Below, in pieces: positions 12,000-25,375 of a stretch of DNA of 64,000 bases (the first letter of the stretch is position 1; each line of letters starts with the position of its first letter). Both the position numbers and the translations under genes were made by a program. The stretch comes from Spisula solida. Taxonomy: Eukaryota > Mollusca > Bivalvia > Venerida > Mactridae. The notes below the pieces were generated by a model. It saw only the letters and a list, made by a program, of their open reading frames with translations. It ran no database searches and was not told the origin of the DNA. The stretch lies in NCBI GenBank assembly GCA_947247005.1, contig OX365954.1:5906001-5970000 (forward strand), written 5' to 3'.

Positions 12000-14900
12000 A
12001 TACATAACGAGACTTACATATGCCTTCAAAACAAATCTAACAATATCACTAGTTAATACCAACACGGATACGCTTCTTCCTACAGTAATTATAGTTTCAA
12101 TTGATAATGTCGCTGTAAATGGCGTGTCATGCATTACCGCAAAAATTAATGAATGAAAATGTTTCTTACAGAGATATTTAAGTGGCTAAATGAAGGAGAA
12201 AAAGCCATTACTGTGACAATTACACTGGATATACCGACTTAATGTCTTCAAGTTAACAGGCATGTAAAATCTCTTCCTTTTTTTCCTTTTCATCTTTCTG
12301 ATAGTGCACTTTGTTCTCTCTAACCATGTTAGACAGTACTAGATTGAAATGATTACCTAATTGTATTAACTTAATGAATCAACGCCTATATAACCTAGTT
12401 ATACAACTTCTACTTTGAGTTAGAAATGTTGAGGGTTGACGTCCACGGTCGCAACATAGTAATAGATAGTAAAGCTCATGCATGAAACTCAAACGCAAGA
12501 AATAAAATTATATTGCCTCGCCGAGATATCGTTGCAGGCCTCTAAATCGTTAGAGTGGTCGATCATGACTGGCAGATAAACCAAAGTACTGTCGAGATCA
12601 GTAGGGCTTTCCTCTGAAAGATAAACCTGTTAGAAGATCTATTTTCAAATTATAGTATACTGCCTTAGGTTCGTTAACCATTTCCACTTGGTGTCTTTAA
12701 CCCACACAAGGACTTTCAGAAAAACAAATTGAATCAAATACTGTTGAGCACTCAATATTTAAGTGTGACAGGTCATTTCCTTCTAATCTAACGTTTATTC
12801 TATAACAACTAGATCTTGGAATATATTAGCGACAGAAAACAGAAGAAATAACCTTTTCAAAACAGTTGGGTGAAATTTATACCTCATTTAAAACTATTTT
12901 ACAATTATCAAAGACATGTTCTTTGGATGAGAACTAAAATTCGTACAATGCTGTAATAGTATGCCCAGCAGTAAATCTAATATCTGAAGAAAAGTCCAGT
13001 CCTCAATTATCATAGGAAATGCTGTTACATTATTATTATTCGTAAAGGATCAATTCCCGGTAGTTATGTGGACGAACCTGATTTGGCTGAAAATGGTGAT
13101 ATGTCTTGACAAATCAGCATTAAAATCATGTAATTGGATTTAAATGCTTTGTACACATGTATGTGATGTAGTGAAACTGTTTTATTTAGAACATTTCGAT
13201 AATCTGGCTTAAATATGAAAGTAATAGTAGGATTGTGGCTAAAGGACTTCCAATCAGTCTGCGCGTGTGAGAAAATATGTTCACCGCGTTTGACGAACCA
13301 AATGTTTCTTATATGATACGCAACCAACTGATTTGTTTCATTTTCTCGAGGCTATATGAGAGGTCCCAATGGACAAAAGTTTGACATTTTTTTGGGTCAG
13401 CAATTTGACAATTTATACTGAGTTAAAGAACAAATTTATTTGATGGTTTGATACCTTTAAATGGTAAAATGGCTGTTTGAGTACAATTAATACCAAACAA
13501 ATCCTGTATTTTATCTTACCATCGACATGGTAAAAATGATAACTATTTACGCACGTAGACATCAGTGATGTTTTCATCTATATCATATTCGAGTATTTCG
13601 TGTTCATCTCATATAATATATTATATGTACAACAATCCGCATACTATGAGGACAATATTGCTGCTATATTACACAACTATTTTTTGCAAACTAATTTTTC
13701 AAGTGACAAGCCATCAATTTACGGACACCCTGATGCCTATCCACGTTTGGTGTGTGGTAAAGTAGCAATACTGTTTGGTCAAGGTGAGAGAAATAGCTAA
13801 AAATGAATATTTACTCTCTATTTTTCTTACTATTGCATGTGTTATGAATTCAATTTGGTTATCAAAATGATAGTTATGTTCCTTGACTTTGACCTCAAAC
13901 TGGTCCGTGTTGTACATGTATGTACTTTTGATGCACATTATCAAATGAACAATATCCATGCAAATATTTGGCAATACATATTTAAACAAAAACTCCACAC
14001 CAGAACAAAACTTACCGTATGTTTTCGTAGATTTCTTGGATAGCAAGAGTTGTTGCCCCTGTTTAAAAAATCTTCACCACTTTCAGATCTGGCACCCACC
14101 TTTTTCTAAAGCCTGAATTTCTATATTATTCGAAAATACCAAGATACTTTTTCTACCAGATGGGGTAAATGAAAATCCATTTTAATGCTCTTTTGATATC
14201 TGGCTCCTAGACTAATTTGTAACAATAACCATAAAGTAGGAAGGGAAACGCCTTTGTGCGACATTCATCCCTGAAAACGTACTTTGTAAACCCAGTGTCT
14301 TCATTGCGTACATGTCTGCATGTGCAATCATATATAAATAATATGATTAAGGATGCATGTGCTCAACATTTTTTCTAAAGGCTAGATCATAATATTTTTT
14401 TCGAACATTTGTTTTTCCAATATTGGATTGTGATAGAATAATTGAGTGCATGTGTTTATATTACTGTAACACGAAGTAAGTCTTCTGTTAACGTATTGTC
14501 GATATGTAATTTGGTGGAGAGTCATCCATATTCACATCATAGTTATTTGTTGATGATCCTGTCCGTAGGAATCAATGGAAAGTATTTAGTTTTTGAACGT
14601 ATGAAATACGAAATATCAATCTAACATTTTGTGCTAGCAAAAATGCACGCTTAATTGTACATTATACATACATCAAACATCGTAATATTAAACACGATTT
14701 AACGTCTTTTCTTGTCTCTACACACTCACAAAGCCATTACAATAAAGCAAAACACCCAGAACGCTAACCATCTAGTAAAACATATAATTCACGTTATTTC
14801 CTATCATTAATAAATCTATATAATCATATCACGTTTATAGAACGATAAAATGTTGTCTTGATCATTATCAATTGGTATAAAAAATAGCACACGGAAGTTA

Positions 14901-15185
14901 CTGTTTGTTAGTAATTAACCAGGCTTTTAATACATGTGTGTATAATTACAATGTACGAGTTCTGCTATATTTCTTATTTAGGTAATACTGATGCCTTTCA
15001 ATTTATACATACGAAAACTAAATAGATTATATTGATAAAGAAATAATGTTACGAAGATACTTTTCATAATGCTAGACGATTGTCCCACCACAAACTGCGG
15101 TTGTACGTTCGTTTTATCGTAAGTTAATATATAACTGAAAGAGTGTGAATGAGTTTGGCTTGAAGCGGGTCTCTCATACAACAAA
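12000..15185. other. No recognised gene
   Basis: A 110-codon frame (13714-14046, minus) and its plus-strand overlaps show no domain, and no repeat family is identified with confidence. The base composition is like the flanks. Confidence 0.4.
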
Positions 15186-15187
15186 CT

Positions 15188-15400
15188 CTATTATATCCAA
15201 GACAAGCAACAAGACAAAAAGATAATGAAATATCAAACAGTGTCCAAAGCATCACTCAACAAAACAGTCGATCATGAAAGGCACAAAAACTAACATTCAA
15301 AACACACACAAACCACACGAATACATCACAATGGCCAACACAGAACTGAACAAGAAAATAAAACTAAACTGCTACTAACTTCAGGATTTTAAAGGGTGCA
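15188..15400 (-). repeat. Dispersed 'GTGCTG..TGTCTGA' family copy
   Basis: On the minus strand it reads TGTTCTTGTTCAGTT...TTGAGTGATGCTTTGGACACTG...TTATCTTTTTGTC. It shares its order of words with copies at 22250, 22975, 37440, 50390, 60650 and 61855. The plus strand is strikingly rich in ACACA words. Confidence 0.5.
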
Positions 15401-15539
15401 TATGTATACAAAGCACTATGTTTTGTTCTTGTGCTCTCGCTTATGTAAAATAAGACAAATGCTGTATTAAACAATGTACATACTGAACTTTCAAATTATA
15501 ATAATAATCTTAACGTCTTTATTTTCTGTGCATAAAATA

Positions 15540-15745
15540 ATTAGGATTCTACATCATCCAGTCTGACTGCCACGTCGTACATATGTCCATTTATTGCTCT
15601 ATAGTAATTTTTACTAATAACCTGAATCATTCACGATAAAAGTACTTATTGATGAACGCCAAACCATAACCCGTACAGACGCAAATGTCTTCTGTTAATG
15701 ATATGAGATGCTACCTCCTTGCCATAAAGTCATTAAACACGCATG
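15540..15745 (-). repeat. Inverted repeat pair, right member
   Basis: Reverse-complement partner of 11740-11985; see that entry for the shared words. Confidence 0.6.
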
Positions 15746-15749
15746 TTTG

Positions 15750-18700
15750 TGTAATATACTAATTGTGGGAAAATAACCAAAGATAATCTCTCGTGATGAA
15801 ATAAAGATAAAATGTCAGTCATCATAAAGTCTTATACATGTACACGTAAGTTAGTCAATTTCGTATAAAAGTAAAGTAAAGAGCTGCAGTATTGCACTAC
15901 GTATCACCAATTAAACAGCGGATAATTAGACAATCTCTCGTCATCATATAAACAAATACATCTCTACTTTTAATTAGTAAGATGTAATATTTTAACTACG
16001 TGTAGCTGATGGCTCATCATTCAGTTATGTCAGATCTAACCCCTTCTAAGCTTTAATTGACATGTGACGTATCAATTCCATGTTTAATGTCTTAACCACG
16101 CCTGTACAGGAATCACATTGATGTTACATACTATTCCACTTTCTTGGTTCCATAACAATATGTCCCATACGTGTCCATATCATATCAAATATGCTGATAC
16201 ATACATTCGCTACTACAACAAAACGATAATAACACATTCGAAAGGAAAAGTTGTATTCAACAAAAACAGCAGAACACGAAATGTGCAAAATTGAGCATAC
16301 TGTCTGTGCTTGATTCAGATGCAAGGTCGCACGTTACCTGCAAAAGACGTGTAGACACGATCGTTTTCTGTCATGAATAAAAAATAACATAGCTCCAGAT
16401 TATATGGGAGATAATGTCATTTCAAAGTTATGAAAGCGGTATACTTGTTGCAGTAATTCATTAGTAATACAAACTAGCCAGTCTCCAGGAAACCCTGCTA
16501 TTTGACATTGTGTAATTACTACGTGTTACAAAGTATCAAACAAGCTTTAAAATAAGAAACATTGGAATATCTATTTATTCTATTTAAAGTCATTTGCCCA
16601 TATAGTATTATATTTTAGCTTTAATTTTTCTTATGAATTAAGTCGAAATCACTTACTTCGTAACTATAGAAAAGTACTCAGATTGAGAAAAACGATGAGT
16701 TAGTTGTTTAAAACTGTAGTAGCCTTTCTTTAAATGTTAACATTTACGAGTTGGGTGTATATTACAATACATAAGACATCATTGTAAATCGTCATACTAT
16801 TTTGAACAGTTTATGTTCAAATGCAATTTGCGACGTCATGCAAAAAAGCTCCGAATAGGGAGTCAACAAAACAGATGAAACTTTCTTAAAAATCAAGATA
16901 ATAACAAAATTTTGCATTTTGCTTCATTAAGATTACTCTTTTAGATAATAAAATAATCTTAGAATAATTTTTGCCAAATAGCAGGTTTTCCTTGAGACTG
17001 GCTCAAATATATATTGAGTGTTAAAGTTATCCACCCTAGAACAAGCTCTTGCAAAACAGATTAATTAAGAAGAAGCTTTCATACACTGGAATATACGCGG
17101 CTGTATATTTTCATTAAGCATTGACGTCTTTCATATTGCCTTGTATATATTATGTTGACCCTATCGTACAATCATTCAATCAGAACACAAGTTAATATTA
17201 AGCGTATGTCAATCAAGCATCAAATATGATGACTGTATAGATTCAGTACAGACACCAAACACCGACCCAAACTTTCCTGACACGGCTGTTTCAGTTGAGT
17301 GCTGACATCATTGTCTGATCGTTTACTATATTTTCTAAGTATAAGTAGCAAAACTAAACAGTTCATAAACACTCGGAGCTAAACTTAAATATTCTTTATT
17401 TATGTAGTTGTTTCAGTTGATTTAAGAGCATGCAACTTTATTGCGTTATGTCTTCAAATGCTTAATGGAATGCAATATGCGGGTGTTGTTTGAAGATGTA
17501 ACATACTTACGAACATGAACTCGTATATTTAATCAAACTGGAAATATGTTATTGGAGAAGAATATGATAAGACATATTGTCATTATGATCCTTTTCATAA
17601 ATTGTTGTTACCGTATAGGCATAGCGTTAATTATTTGGGATAGATATGTTAAAACAAAATACGAAACTAAGAACAGCACTCAACAGAAACAACAGGACAC
17701 GAAAGGTACAAAAGAACAAAAATGGCGCAGAAACCAAGCAGGCCGTCTTGGAATCAAACCGTATCTGCCAACATACCCTCTTGGTTTAACCACGACTTAA
17801 GTGTCAAAACATCTAACACAAATTATTATCTGCCATATCGAAAACCAGCGCCGAATAAAACAAAAAAATCTTTAATAATAATTTGATGTTTAACATTAAT
17901 CAATATTATTTCGCACCTATATCCGTTCTGCGTAACCATCTAGCAATGCATAATACGGACGCATTATACCATTTCACCACTCTGATAATCCCAACAACAA
18001 CAAACAGTTGTGCAAATAATCAGTATCGATTTGACTACAACACACCACATCAGTTATAGGTTTAATAAAACTGACTACGAAAAACCTTTTATATCACTAT
18101 TTATTTAAATTAGATAGAAAGCTTTTTTACATAGCTGTTGAACTTTCTACACAAACAAAAACTTATCTGAAGGTTACATGTGATCTTTTTATGATATTTT
18201 CAGGAATAAAGATTTGGTTTTGACAATATCCAGAGATTTCATGATCGTCCTGGGGCATTCAATTAAAATTTGAAATTTAGATTTTAAACATAGCGTCTAT
18301 ATGTCGTGTATAAAAATTTCCTTACTTTGCAATGCCAAGAAAAATGAAAGGTACGGATATTTGGTTGGAAATTTACCAAACTTCTGAATGTTGTGAATAA
18401 AACAACATCAGCATTTTATAAGGATGTCGTCGTCGCCTAAACAAAAAATATATGTAGATTTTACATGCATACTTATTTTATATTCATTTCGGTTCCCGAA
18501 TGTTAGGCATTTTGTAATACAGATTATAGTTTGTGAGTGCTGCCTTCTTTGTCTGACTTACTAATATATTTTGTGTGCTTCAAAACAACATGTCAGGTGT
18601 AAAGTCTTCAAAACTATCACTTATCCCATAAGATAGCGGACATCTAGTCGAGGATTTCATTACAGAGCACTTTTATGCATATATGTTCCTCTGCGACATG

Positions 18701-20595
18701 TACTACGGTCGGATCCCGCTCACGTGGAGAAGTCATCTCAATGATTGTGTATTAATTAACGGAATAAAAGCTCCACGTCATTAGGAAGCTGCATTAGACC
18801 AAATATTGAAATGAACGCTTAGAATTAGACAAACAAAGAAGAAGCAGATAAGCCGTATTTTAATTTCTCTATGAATATAATTTGGTTTTGGAATTTGCAT
18901 CAGTGAGACATGGATGGGGATATGTTGAACGGGAGTGACAGAGTAGAGGAGTGTGCATAAATTCATATCACACACAGTCAAACAGGTACTCATATAGGTA
19001 CACAAAACAGTTTTATACAGTTAAAACGTATGAACACGTTGTTGATCTATGCATTATAAACATCGCAAAAGAGTATGCCAACAGCCAATAAGGGATGATA
19101 AGAAGTTACATTTCCCTTTTTGACTATCCAACCATTACCTTTACCGTTTTACCAGTACAAAATCAATGGACATGCATATTAAACCTAGTGAAAATAGTTC
19201 ATATGATCAACTGCAATCTGTACCTACAATTGCTACGATGGAAAATCCAATTTTTATTATTAACGCGAACTGCACCTGAAATTTGGGACGTAACGAGGAT
19301 TCAGCAGTCTTCCGTAGGCATTTTGACAATTGCAATTGTGGTATGTGATGTTTTTGTATGTTTTATGTGCTTCGCTGCTTAAGTTCAGCGCTGACATCAC
19401 TGTCCGATTTTTATCTTTTGCGTCAAGTGTGTCGGAGGTCTTACACAATCTTTCTTAATATGCATAATACAGCCAATGCACGTTACATGGAAGTGATTTA
19501 GTTGAACATAATTATTCAGCTGCAAGCTAAAGCGGCTCTTACTACGGATTACTTTCGCTCAAGTCTGAGGATAAGCTGATTACGCTGGAGATACATTTAC
19601 TCGAACGCTTTATTGACTATTGACACGACAACAGGATGACAATTTTGGTACGTCAGTTCACAATTCAGTTTCTTATGAAAATCGGTCACGAATCGACTTC
19701 ATATAGCTTTCATTTTTGTTTTGTTTTATCTTTTATATTAAGAACAAGCCAATATTCTACACACATATCGCTTTTTACGCGTACTTTTATAGAGAAGAAC
19801 AAGATGCGTACATTCTAACTGTCCAGTACAGCTCCTGAAAAGAATCAGAACCAATCATCGCTTTCGACCTTCTGTAATCAAATAACACTCAACAACGTTC
19901 ATGAAGAAAATATATTGGTTACCATTTCTCAGAGCAGCCTCAATATCAGCCCGGGGCAAGCAGTGAATTGTAATCGTATTGTTGTGTCCATTGTCACCAG
20001 CGTGAATGTTTATCAATGTCCAAGTACTTTAGTAAGAATTATGAATAACTGCATTTAACTCCTGTCTGGAACAGTCGATGGTAGCTGTATCTGGAATGGG
20101 AGTGTATTCCACAGAATTGGAAATGGTTTCAATTAATTTAAAGGTCCTGACGGACAAAGTATTAACGACATAATGAAATTATGAATATTTCTCCGATTTC
20201 TTAACGTATTATAAGCAGCACTAGCTCACCGTATATAGAAGAAACGAAGGATGAAATGTTTCTATATCAATGATTAAATGTTATCCTCAATACGTTTTTA
20301 TGAAGTACTATCCGCATTGACTAAACCATCATAAAATCATAAGACATGAAACGTGTGTGTGTGTTATCAAGTGCCACCGCTTTAGAATGGTCCTGTAGCA
20401 GTGCATGATAAACCGTGGTTCTTTATCCTTCCAATTTACTATACCGGAAGTTTCAATTTCATTTCTCACACGCAAACTAACCAACGTTAGATAAGGTACA
20501 CGAAAAATAGAGCCAAGCGATCGAAGTACCATGTTTAGTTCTTGGGAGAAAATCCATCGATGCGTAATGTAATGTATGTAATGTTTACTGCCACA
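15750..20595. other. Repeat-containing DNA without a gene
   Basis: Short tails of the dispersed family occur near 17280, 18530 and 19360 (GTGCTGACATCATTGTCTGA-type words). The stretch 18226-18300, with ATGATCGTCCTGGG, resembles 62050-62110 in the same orientation and 22160-22200 inverted. Nothing coding is supported. Confidence 0.4.
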
Positions 20596-20784
20596 AAATA
20601 TATTCATAGCAATATTATACACACTATTTAACGCCATTATGTGATGACATTGACTACAAAGTACAAACATGTCCTCGGCGTATGGAAGAGCAAGTCGAAG
20701 CTAGTTATGTAAAACTGCGTGAACCACGGCTTCAAACAAACATAATGCAAGGCCATGAAATACAATGGAAAACTGTACCTCGTG

Positions 20785-21450
20785 GGCTGTCCGTCCGTCC
20801 ACATTTTTCAAGTTTTTTCTTAATAACGTGAAAACCATTATAGGTATTGACTTCAAACTTCCTACATAAGCTCACAACAACAGTACGCTATTTTATGGCA
20901 AGTTATATAACTCTCGCTACAATATTGGAAGAGTTATGGCCCTTTGTAAAATTCAAATTTTCATCAATTTTCAGCTTTTTTTCTTGATAAATTAAAAACC
21001 ATTGAAGATATCAACTTGAGATTTTAAACATAAGCTCACAACAACAAAACACTTTTCGATGACAAGTTACATTACTCTAGCTACAATATTGGAAGAATTA
21101 TGGCCCTTTGTTAAATTCAAATTAACTCATTTTTTTTCTTCGTAACTTCACAACGATAGTAGATATTCAAATGAAACTTGCTATAATTATTGCCAGTGAT
21201 AATACGCTTATCTTTAGCAAAGGGCAACAACTCTAGCTTTGATAAATTTTGACTTATGCCCCTTTTCAGCTTCAAAAACTATAACATTGGTCAAAGTTAA
21301 AAAATGGTTCAAGATATTCAAATGAAACCTGCTATACTTACTTCTATTGACTACGACAATAAGTACATGTATGTGGAGCAAAAACAATATACACATTTTA
21401 GCAAAGGGCGACAACTCTTTAAAACTTTAATAATTTTTGACTGATTCCCC
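20785..21450 (+). repeat. Degenerate tandem repeat, period about 180 bp
   Basis: Unit 1 (about 20810-20985) and unit 2 (about 20985-21165) share AAGCTCACAACAACA, GCTACAATATTGGAAGA and TTATGGCCCTTTGT in order. Two more decayed units follow (TTAGCAAAGGGCAACAACTC at 21217 and its relative at 21399). It opens with GTCCGTCCGTCC (20791). This kind of repeat, mixing GTCCGTCC with TGGCCCTTTG, is one I associate with bivalve genomes. Confidence 0.65.
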
Positions 21451-22249
21451 TTAACACTTGCACACAAAACAAACAGATTAATGTAGTTCTGTTTTGTGTA
21501 TTTCCATCTTGCAAACAATATTGGCCGATCAGGAACAGGGCAATGTCAATGAAACCAATGTCATGAACCAATGTCATGATTTCATGAATTCAGTGTGCAA
21601 TTTTAGTCTGTCAAAGATATTTCCAAACTTTATAAAAGTCAAAGGTCATCATGGTTTCTATGTAGGAAATTAAACCTGCGCTTGTCAAACAACCTTAATT
21701 GAATTTTAGAAGGGAGTGAATTACTTTATTTCAGGTATCAACACATGAAAGTTTGAGATATGACTTTGTTATTGTGTCTGAGTACAGAAACTTATAGCGC
21801 TGATAATTATGCAACCCCACTATACTTCTACACTCTTCCCCTCCCCCCTCTTACGACATGCTACCACGGGGCCCTGTTCACGACAGTGATAATTCTAGTT
21901 TGTTTGCCGAATGTTTTGCGATGATAAAGTTAAGAATTATTGTTTCTTCTTAATTATAATATGTCTATGGTGTTTTTCAGTTTGAATTTTCTGCAATAAC
22001 CAACAGTCACTGTCGAAGTTTAGTAATATTTACACGTTATTGGTGTGTCTGAGGTATAACATAGCACTACAATATTAGGACTCAAACATGTAGTACGTTG
22101 TTTTCTATTCCGATGTAAGTAATGAATACTGCATTCCGAAATGTCTTCAAATCTTTTTTTATAGACTGTCCCAGGACGATCATTAGGTTTCCAAATAATG
22201 TCTCAATCAGATGTTTTGTTACGGCCAGATGATCCGCGTGTAGAGAAGT

Positions 22250-22350
22250 TATACTGTGCCTTTTGTATCTGATGTTTCTATGTTTTCTGTCCTCGTCAAT
22301 TTAAGTTGAGGTTTGCCTTCCCTCTCCGATTATCTATTATCTTCCTGACA
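22250..22350 (+). repeat. Dispersed family copy
   Basis: It contains TTTCTATGTTTTCTGTCCTC, TTAAGTTGAGGTTTGCCTTC and CTCTCCGATTATC, matching the minus-strand copy at 61855-61940 as inverted-arm partners and the copies at 37960 and 50630. Confidence 0.55.
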
Positions 22351-22974
22351 GATGCCTGTAGAAGAGAAACTATGTCTTTGTTGACTGCTAATATCATTAC
22401 AAATTGTCCATATGACCGTCAATTAATATCAAACCAGATAAAAGGAGCACAAACAATTTATTATATCGAAGTTGAATTTATCTGTATGGTTCGTTAATAC
22501 GAATTTGTTTTGGAATTTGCGAATTCCCCTTCACGACAATTACTTATACTACTGTGTCGAACCATTATCTTTTAACGTACTCAAAGCTTGTCAGAAGTAA
22601 GATGCAACGACTAAACTCGCTCAAAAATGGATCAACCGAGATATTATTAAAATGTTTGCTCATGGCGTGGCGCTGTCTAATGAGTTTTGTCAACGTACTA
22701 AATTATACTTACACGAACGTTTTGTACGCTCCAATTAGCTACTGGTAATTGTTTCCGAGTTATCTTAATTGTTCACAGGTAACGGGGTCGAAAAATATTT
22801 ATTAACACAGTCAGATAATATTGGGACAATTTTACATGCAGTGGTTGACTCGTTGTTAAGTTAATGCAATCAATATTTTATATAAACAGGCATTTATACA
22901 AAGACGAGTGAGAATTTAATATCTATAGTTTGATTGTTATCAGTACTTATATGAAAGTTCTCAAAAACATAATG

Positions 22975-23130
22975 TAAATCGGACAGGGATGGCAACGAAT
23001 AGAAACAGCTGAGCACGCGAAGCACAAAACGGAACACACAAACAAATAGAACAATAATCGCAGACCACAAGCAACGTCACAATGCCAAACACAAAACTGA
23101 ACAAGAAAATGAACCTCCGGTTTCAATTTC
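22975..23130 (-). repeat. Dispersed family copy
   Basis: On the minus strand the words GTGCTTCGCGTGCTCAGCTG, TTGCCATCCCTGTCCGATTT and TTGTTCAGTTTTGTGTTTGG occur in family order. The right-arm partner is 60650-60835. Confidence 0.6.
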
Positions 23131-23425
23131 AGAATCTGACTGAGAATGCATAACACAATTTATGTTTCTCAAATATCGTTGCCAATGATTTAACTGTCCA
23201 TTATAATACGTTTAAATTTCATCGCACAACAATATACGCTGCACAAGATCCACTATATATGCGTTATTACTTTTGAATTATGATTCTAATCCAACGGAAA
23301 TATAACTAAGTTGAAAGATATAGTACGTTTCTTTTACTTAATACATATATTTAAATAATTTCGAAAGATTTATATCAGAATTGCGAAATAAAACACCAAG
23401 AGATAGTCAAGGCATTAATGAAACT

Positions 23426-23698
23426 TTAATTAAATAACCCATATCTGTAAATCAATGTACTAGTATGACGGTATATAACATGTAGAATATAATTCAAACG
23501 TTGTGGAAATTTAAGTATATGTGAATCAATATCTAAAAGTGATATATAAAATATTGAAACGAGACACCGTAAAAGCATTTCCAAAAGGCAGACAAGTCGT
23601 CCAATAATTACGATTTTATGCTCGCCTGTCTCATAGCGGAGGTGATTTGTCTCTGGTAATGGCTCGATAACGCTTCTTTTATTTGCTTCTGCATCCAA
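23426..23698 (-). other. Paired open frame shared by both arms (90 codons), probably non-coding
   Basis: The frame is also open in the right arm (60139-60498, plus). The shared part differs at about 12 of 90 residues, which is close to what unselected drift of the nucleotide sequence would give. No domain is recognisable, and I see no intron signals or homology. It is recorded because it is the longest frame kept open in both arms. Confidence 0.2.
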
Positions 23699-23918
23699 TT
23701 CGCAGCACAGGTTTTAATTATTTTAACCCCGATTTGAAAAGCTGATATATCATTAAAATAATACCATTATTCCCAAAAGTACGTCGGTCTTGTTTGTACT
23801 GAACGGTTGTTTATATAGATCAGCGGAAAGAATTCTTTTCACGAACGCCGAAATGTCTGTTAAGGTAGCAGTTAGAATAGACGAACTAGTTAACAATGAC
23901 TAAATGACGGCGAGATTT

Positions 23919-25205
23919 GGGTACTGTTTTCCTAACATTACGTAAATGTCACGTAAATATACGTATACATATTTCTCTTACGCAAATTGCTTAGTGCGTT
24001 TTACTTATCGATCACAGGTTGTTGCATACATTTACGTACACATGTTGACCATTGAACGTAAACGGGCCACAATTTTACCAATTAGACATTTGGAACCAGA
24101 ATGAATAAATATACATAAATGTTAGATACTTTTTATAATCAAACATGTTTTGTTACTATCCACAGTCTATAAAAACATTAGTCAGAAGAAGGTCTCTCTT
24201 TGCGTAGAAGTAAGCCAAAACATACGACAAAAAATGAAAAAAGCTATCTTAGTAAAATGCATTTGCGCAAACAGAATCGTCGTACGCAATATTTAGGGCA
24301 AACTTAGAGTTACCTACACCTGTTACCTGTCCCACAGCCTGGGGGAACATTGGTGCACAACCGAAGATCTCCATGCCAGTTTCCGCCACTCATCCCTGTT
24401 CTCTGCTTCCCTTAGACACTTTTTCGTTTGTCCGCCTCTTCTTCTACTTCCATTCACTGTACTTTGCATGATTATCTTAGCAAGTCAACTAGATCTTGTC
24501 ACGTGACCGTACCATTTGATTATCCATTAGCTGACGATTGATAACAGTTCTTGATAAAGAGCAATGGCTTGTTCTACTCTGTTCTTAACCTCCACATTTG
24601 TTATTCTGTTTTTGTATGTTATTCAGAGTATCTTACGATAACATCTCATTTCCAGGGCTTGAATTCTTTTTTCTAAATCCGTGTTCAGAGTCCAGGTTTT
24701 ACGCGCGTAGAGAAAAATGGACATGACCAGTGATCGCATCAGTCCGATCTTAGATTTGGTTAAAATTTCCTTGTCACTCCAGATGGTTTTCAATTTGGTT
24801 AGGGTAGCGGTGGTTTGGGCTATTCTTGCAAGTTTTTCTGGTCTTGATCCATTGTCTGAAGTGATTGCGCCTAGATATTTAAAATTCTTAACTGTTTCCA
24901 GATTATGTCCTTTCACGTTTATATCTCAGTCTTGAGGCCGTCGATTTTGTTGGTCATCAGTTTCGTTTTTTTCGGCACTGATCTCCATATCGAATGATGA
25001 GGAAACTTGTCAAGTCTTTGAGCTAGCTCTTTCAGTTCGCTCTCAATTTCTGTCTGGTCATCAATGTCGTCGGCAAAGCGTAAGTTGGTCACTACTCTGC
25101 CTCCAATATTTACTGTGCCTTGGTGATATTCTAGGAGGATCGCTAACGTAACTCTAAGTTTGTGCAATAGACGATCATTTAGGCACAAACTTAGAGTTAC
25201 GCTGG
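23919..25205. mobile_element. GGGTACTG-ended element interrupted by a LINE fragment
   Basis: The left end, GGGTACTGTTTTCCTAACAT at 23917, matches the left end of the 53382 element. The sequence inside (TTACGCAAATTG, GCGTTTTACTTATCGATC, TTGTTGCATACATTTACG) matches 53440-53505. The distal part has GTCGTACGCAATATTTA and CTTAGAGTTAC, then the LINE remnant, then a second CTAACGTAACTCTAAGTTTG (25143-25162) with its inverted partner ending at 25201. The LINE therefore seems to lie inside, or next to, a member of this family. The outer right terminus is not clearly defined. Confidence 0.5.
24323..25137 (-). pseudogene. Non-LTR retrotransposon reverse transcriptase, 3' fragment
   Basis: The minus strand encodes the end of a LINE ORF2. 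It reads GTVNIGGRVVTNLRFADDID (the catalytic F-A-D-D box near 25070), then KTKLMTN, ETVKNFKYLGAI, SRPEKLARIAQTTATLTKLK, SIFLYARKTWTL and RIQALEMRCYRKIL. After a stop it continues as WYGHVTRSS, RRRGGQTKK, WRKLAWRSSVVHQ, ending with PRLWDR and TAA at 24323. This is the usual terminus of endonuclease/reverse-transcriptase LINEs common in marine invertebrates. In-frame stops and frameshifts are present and the endonuclease and upstream polymerase are missing, which fits a 5'-truncated insertion that has since decayed. A right-arm copy is at 59306-59795. Confidence 0.85.
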
Positions 25206-25375
25206 TCTTTAGTAGATGTGTATTTTGGTATTCTAAGTTATAACACATCAACAGGCGTGTTAAAAGCTTTCATTATCTGGTCAGGTTTTGTTTTAGATTT
25301 TTAGCTACACCTACTTAAAATGACAATGGCAAACAATTAATTGCCAAAACATAAATTATTTATAAAATATTAACT

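Noticed and set aside
12520..12620. tRNA gene in the G+C-richer patch
   Set aside because: No A-box/B-box spacing and no cloverleaf could be drawn.
13714..14046. 110-codon minus-strand frame as a gene
   Set aside because: No recognisable motif. Overlapping frames on the other strand are equally long, as expected from composition.
24717..24935. Plus-strand frames over the LINE remnant
   Set aside because: They are antisense shadows of the reverse transcriptase reading on the minus strand. The same applies to 59417-59719 in the right arm.
25143..25201. Independent 59-bp MITE (mirrored CGTAACTCTAAGTTTGTG)
   Set aside because: The same mirrored words are the inner parts of the GGGTACTG family ends, so it is better treated as a rearranged end of that element.
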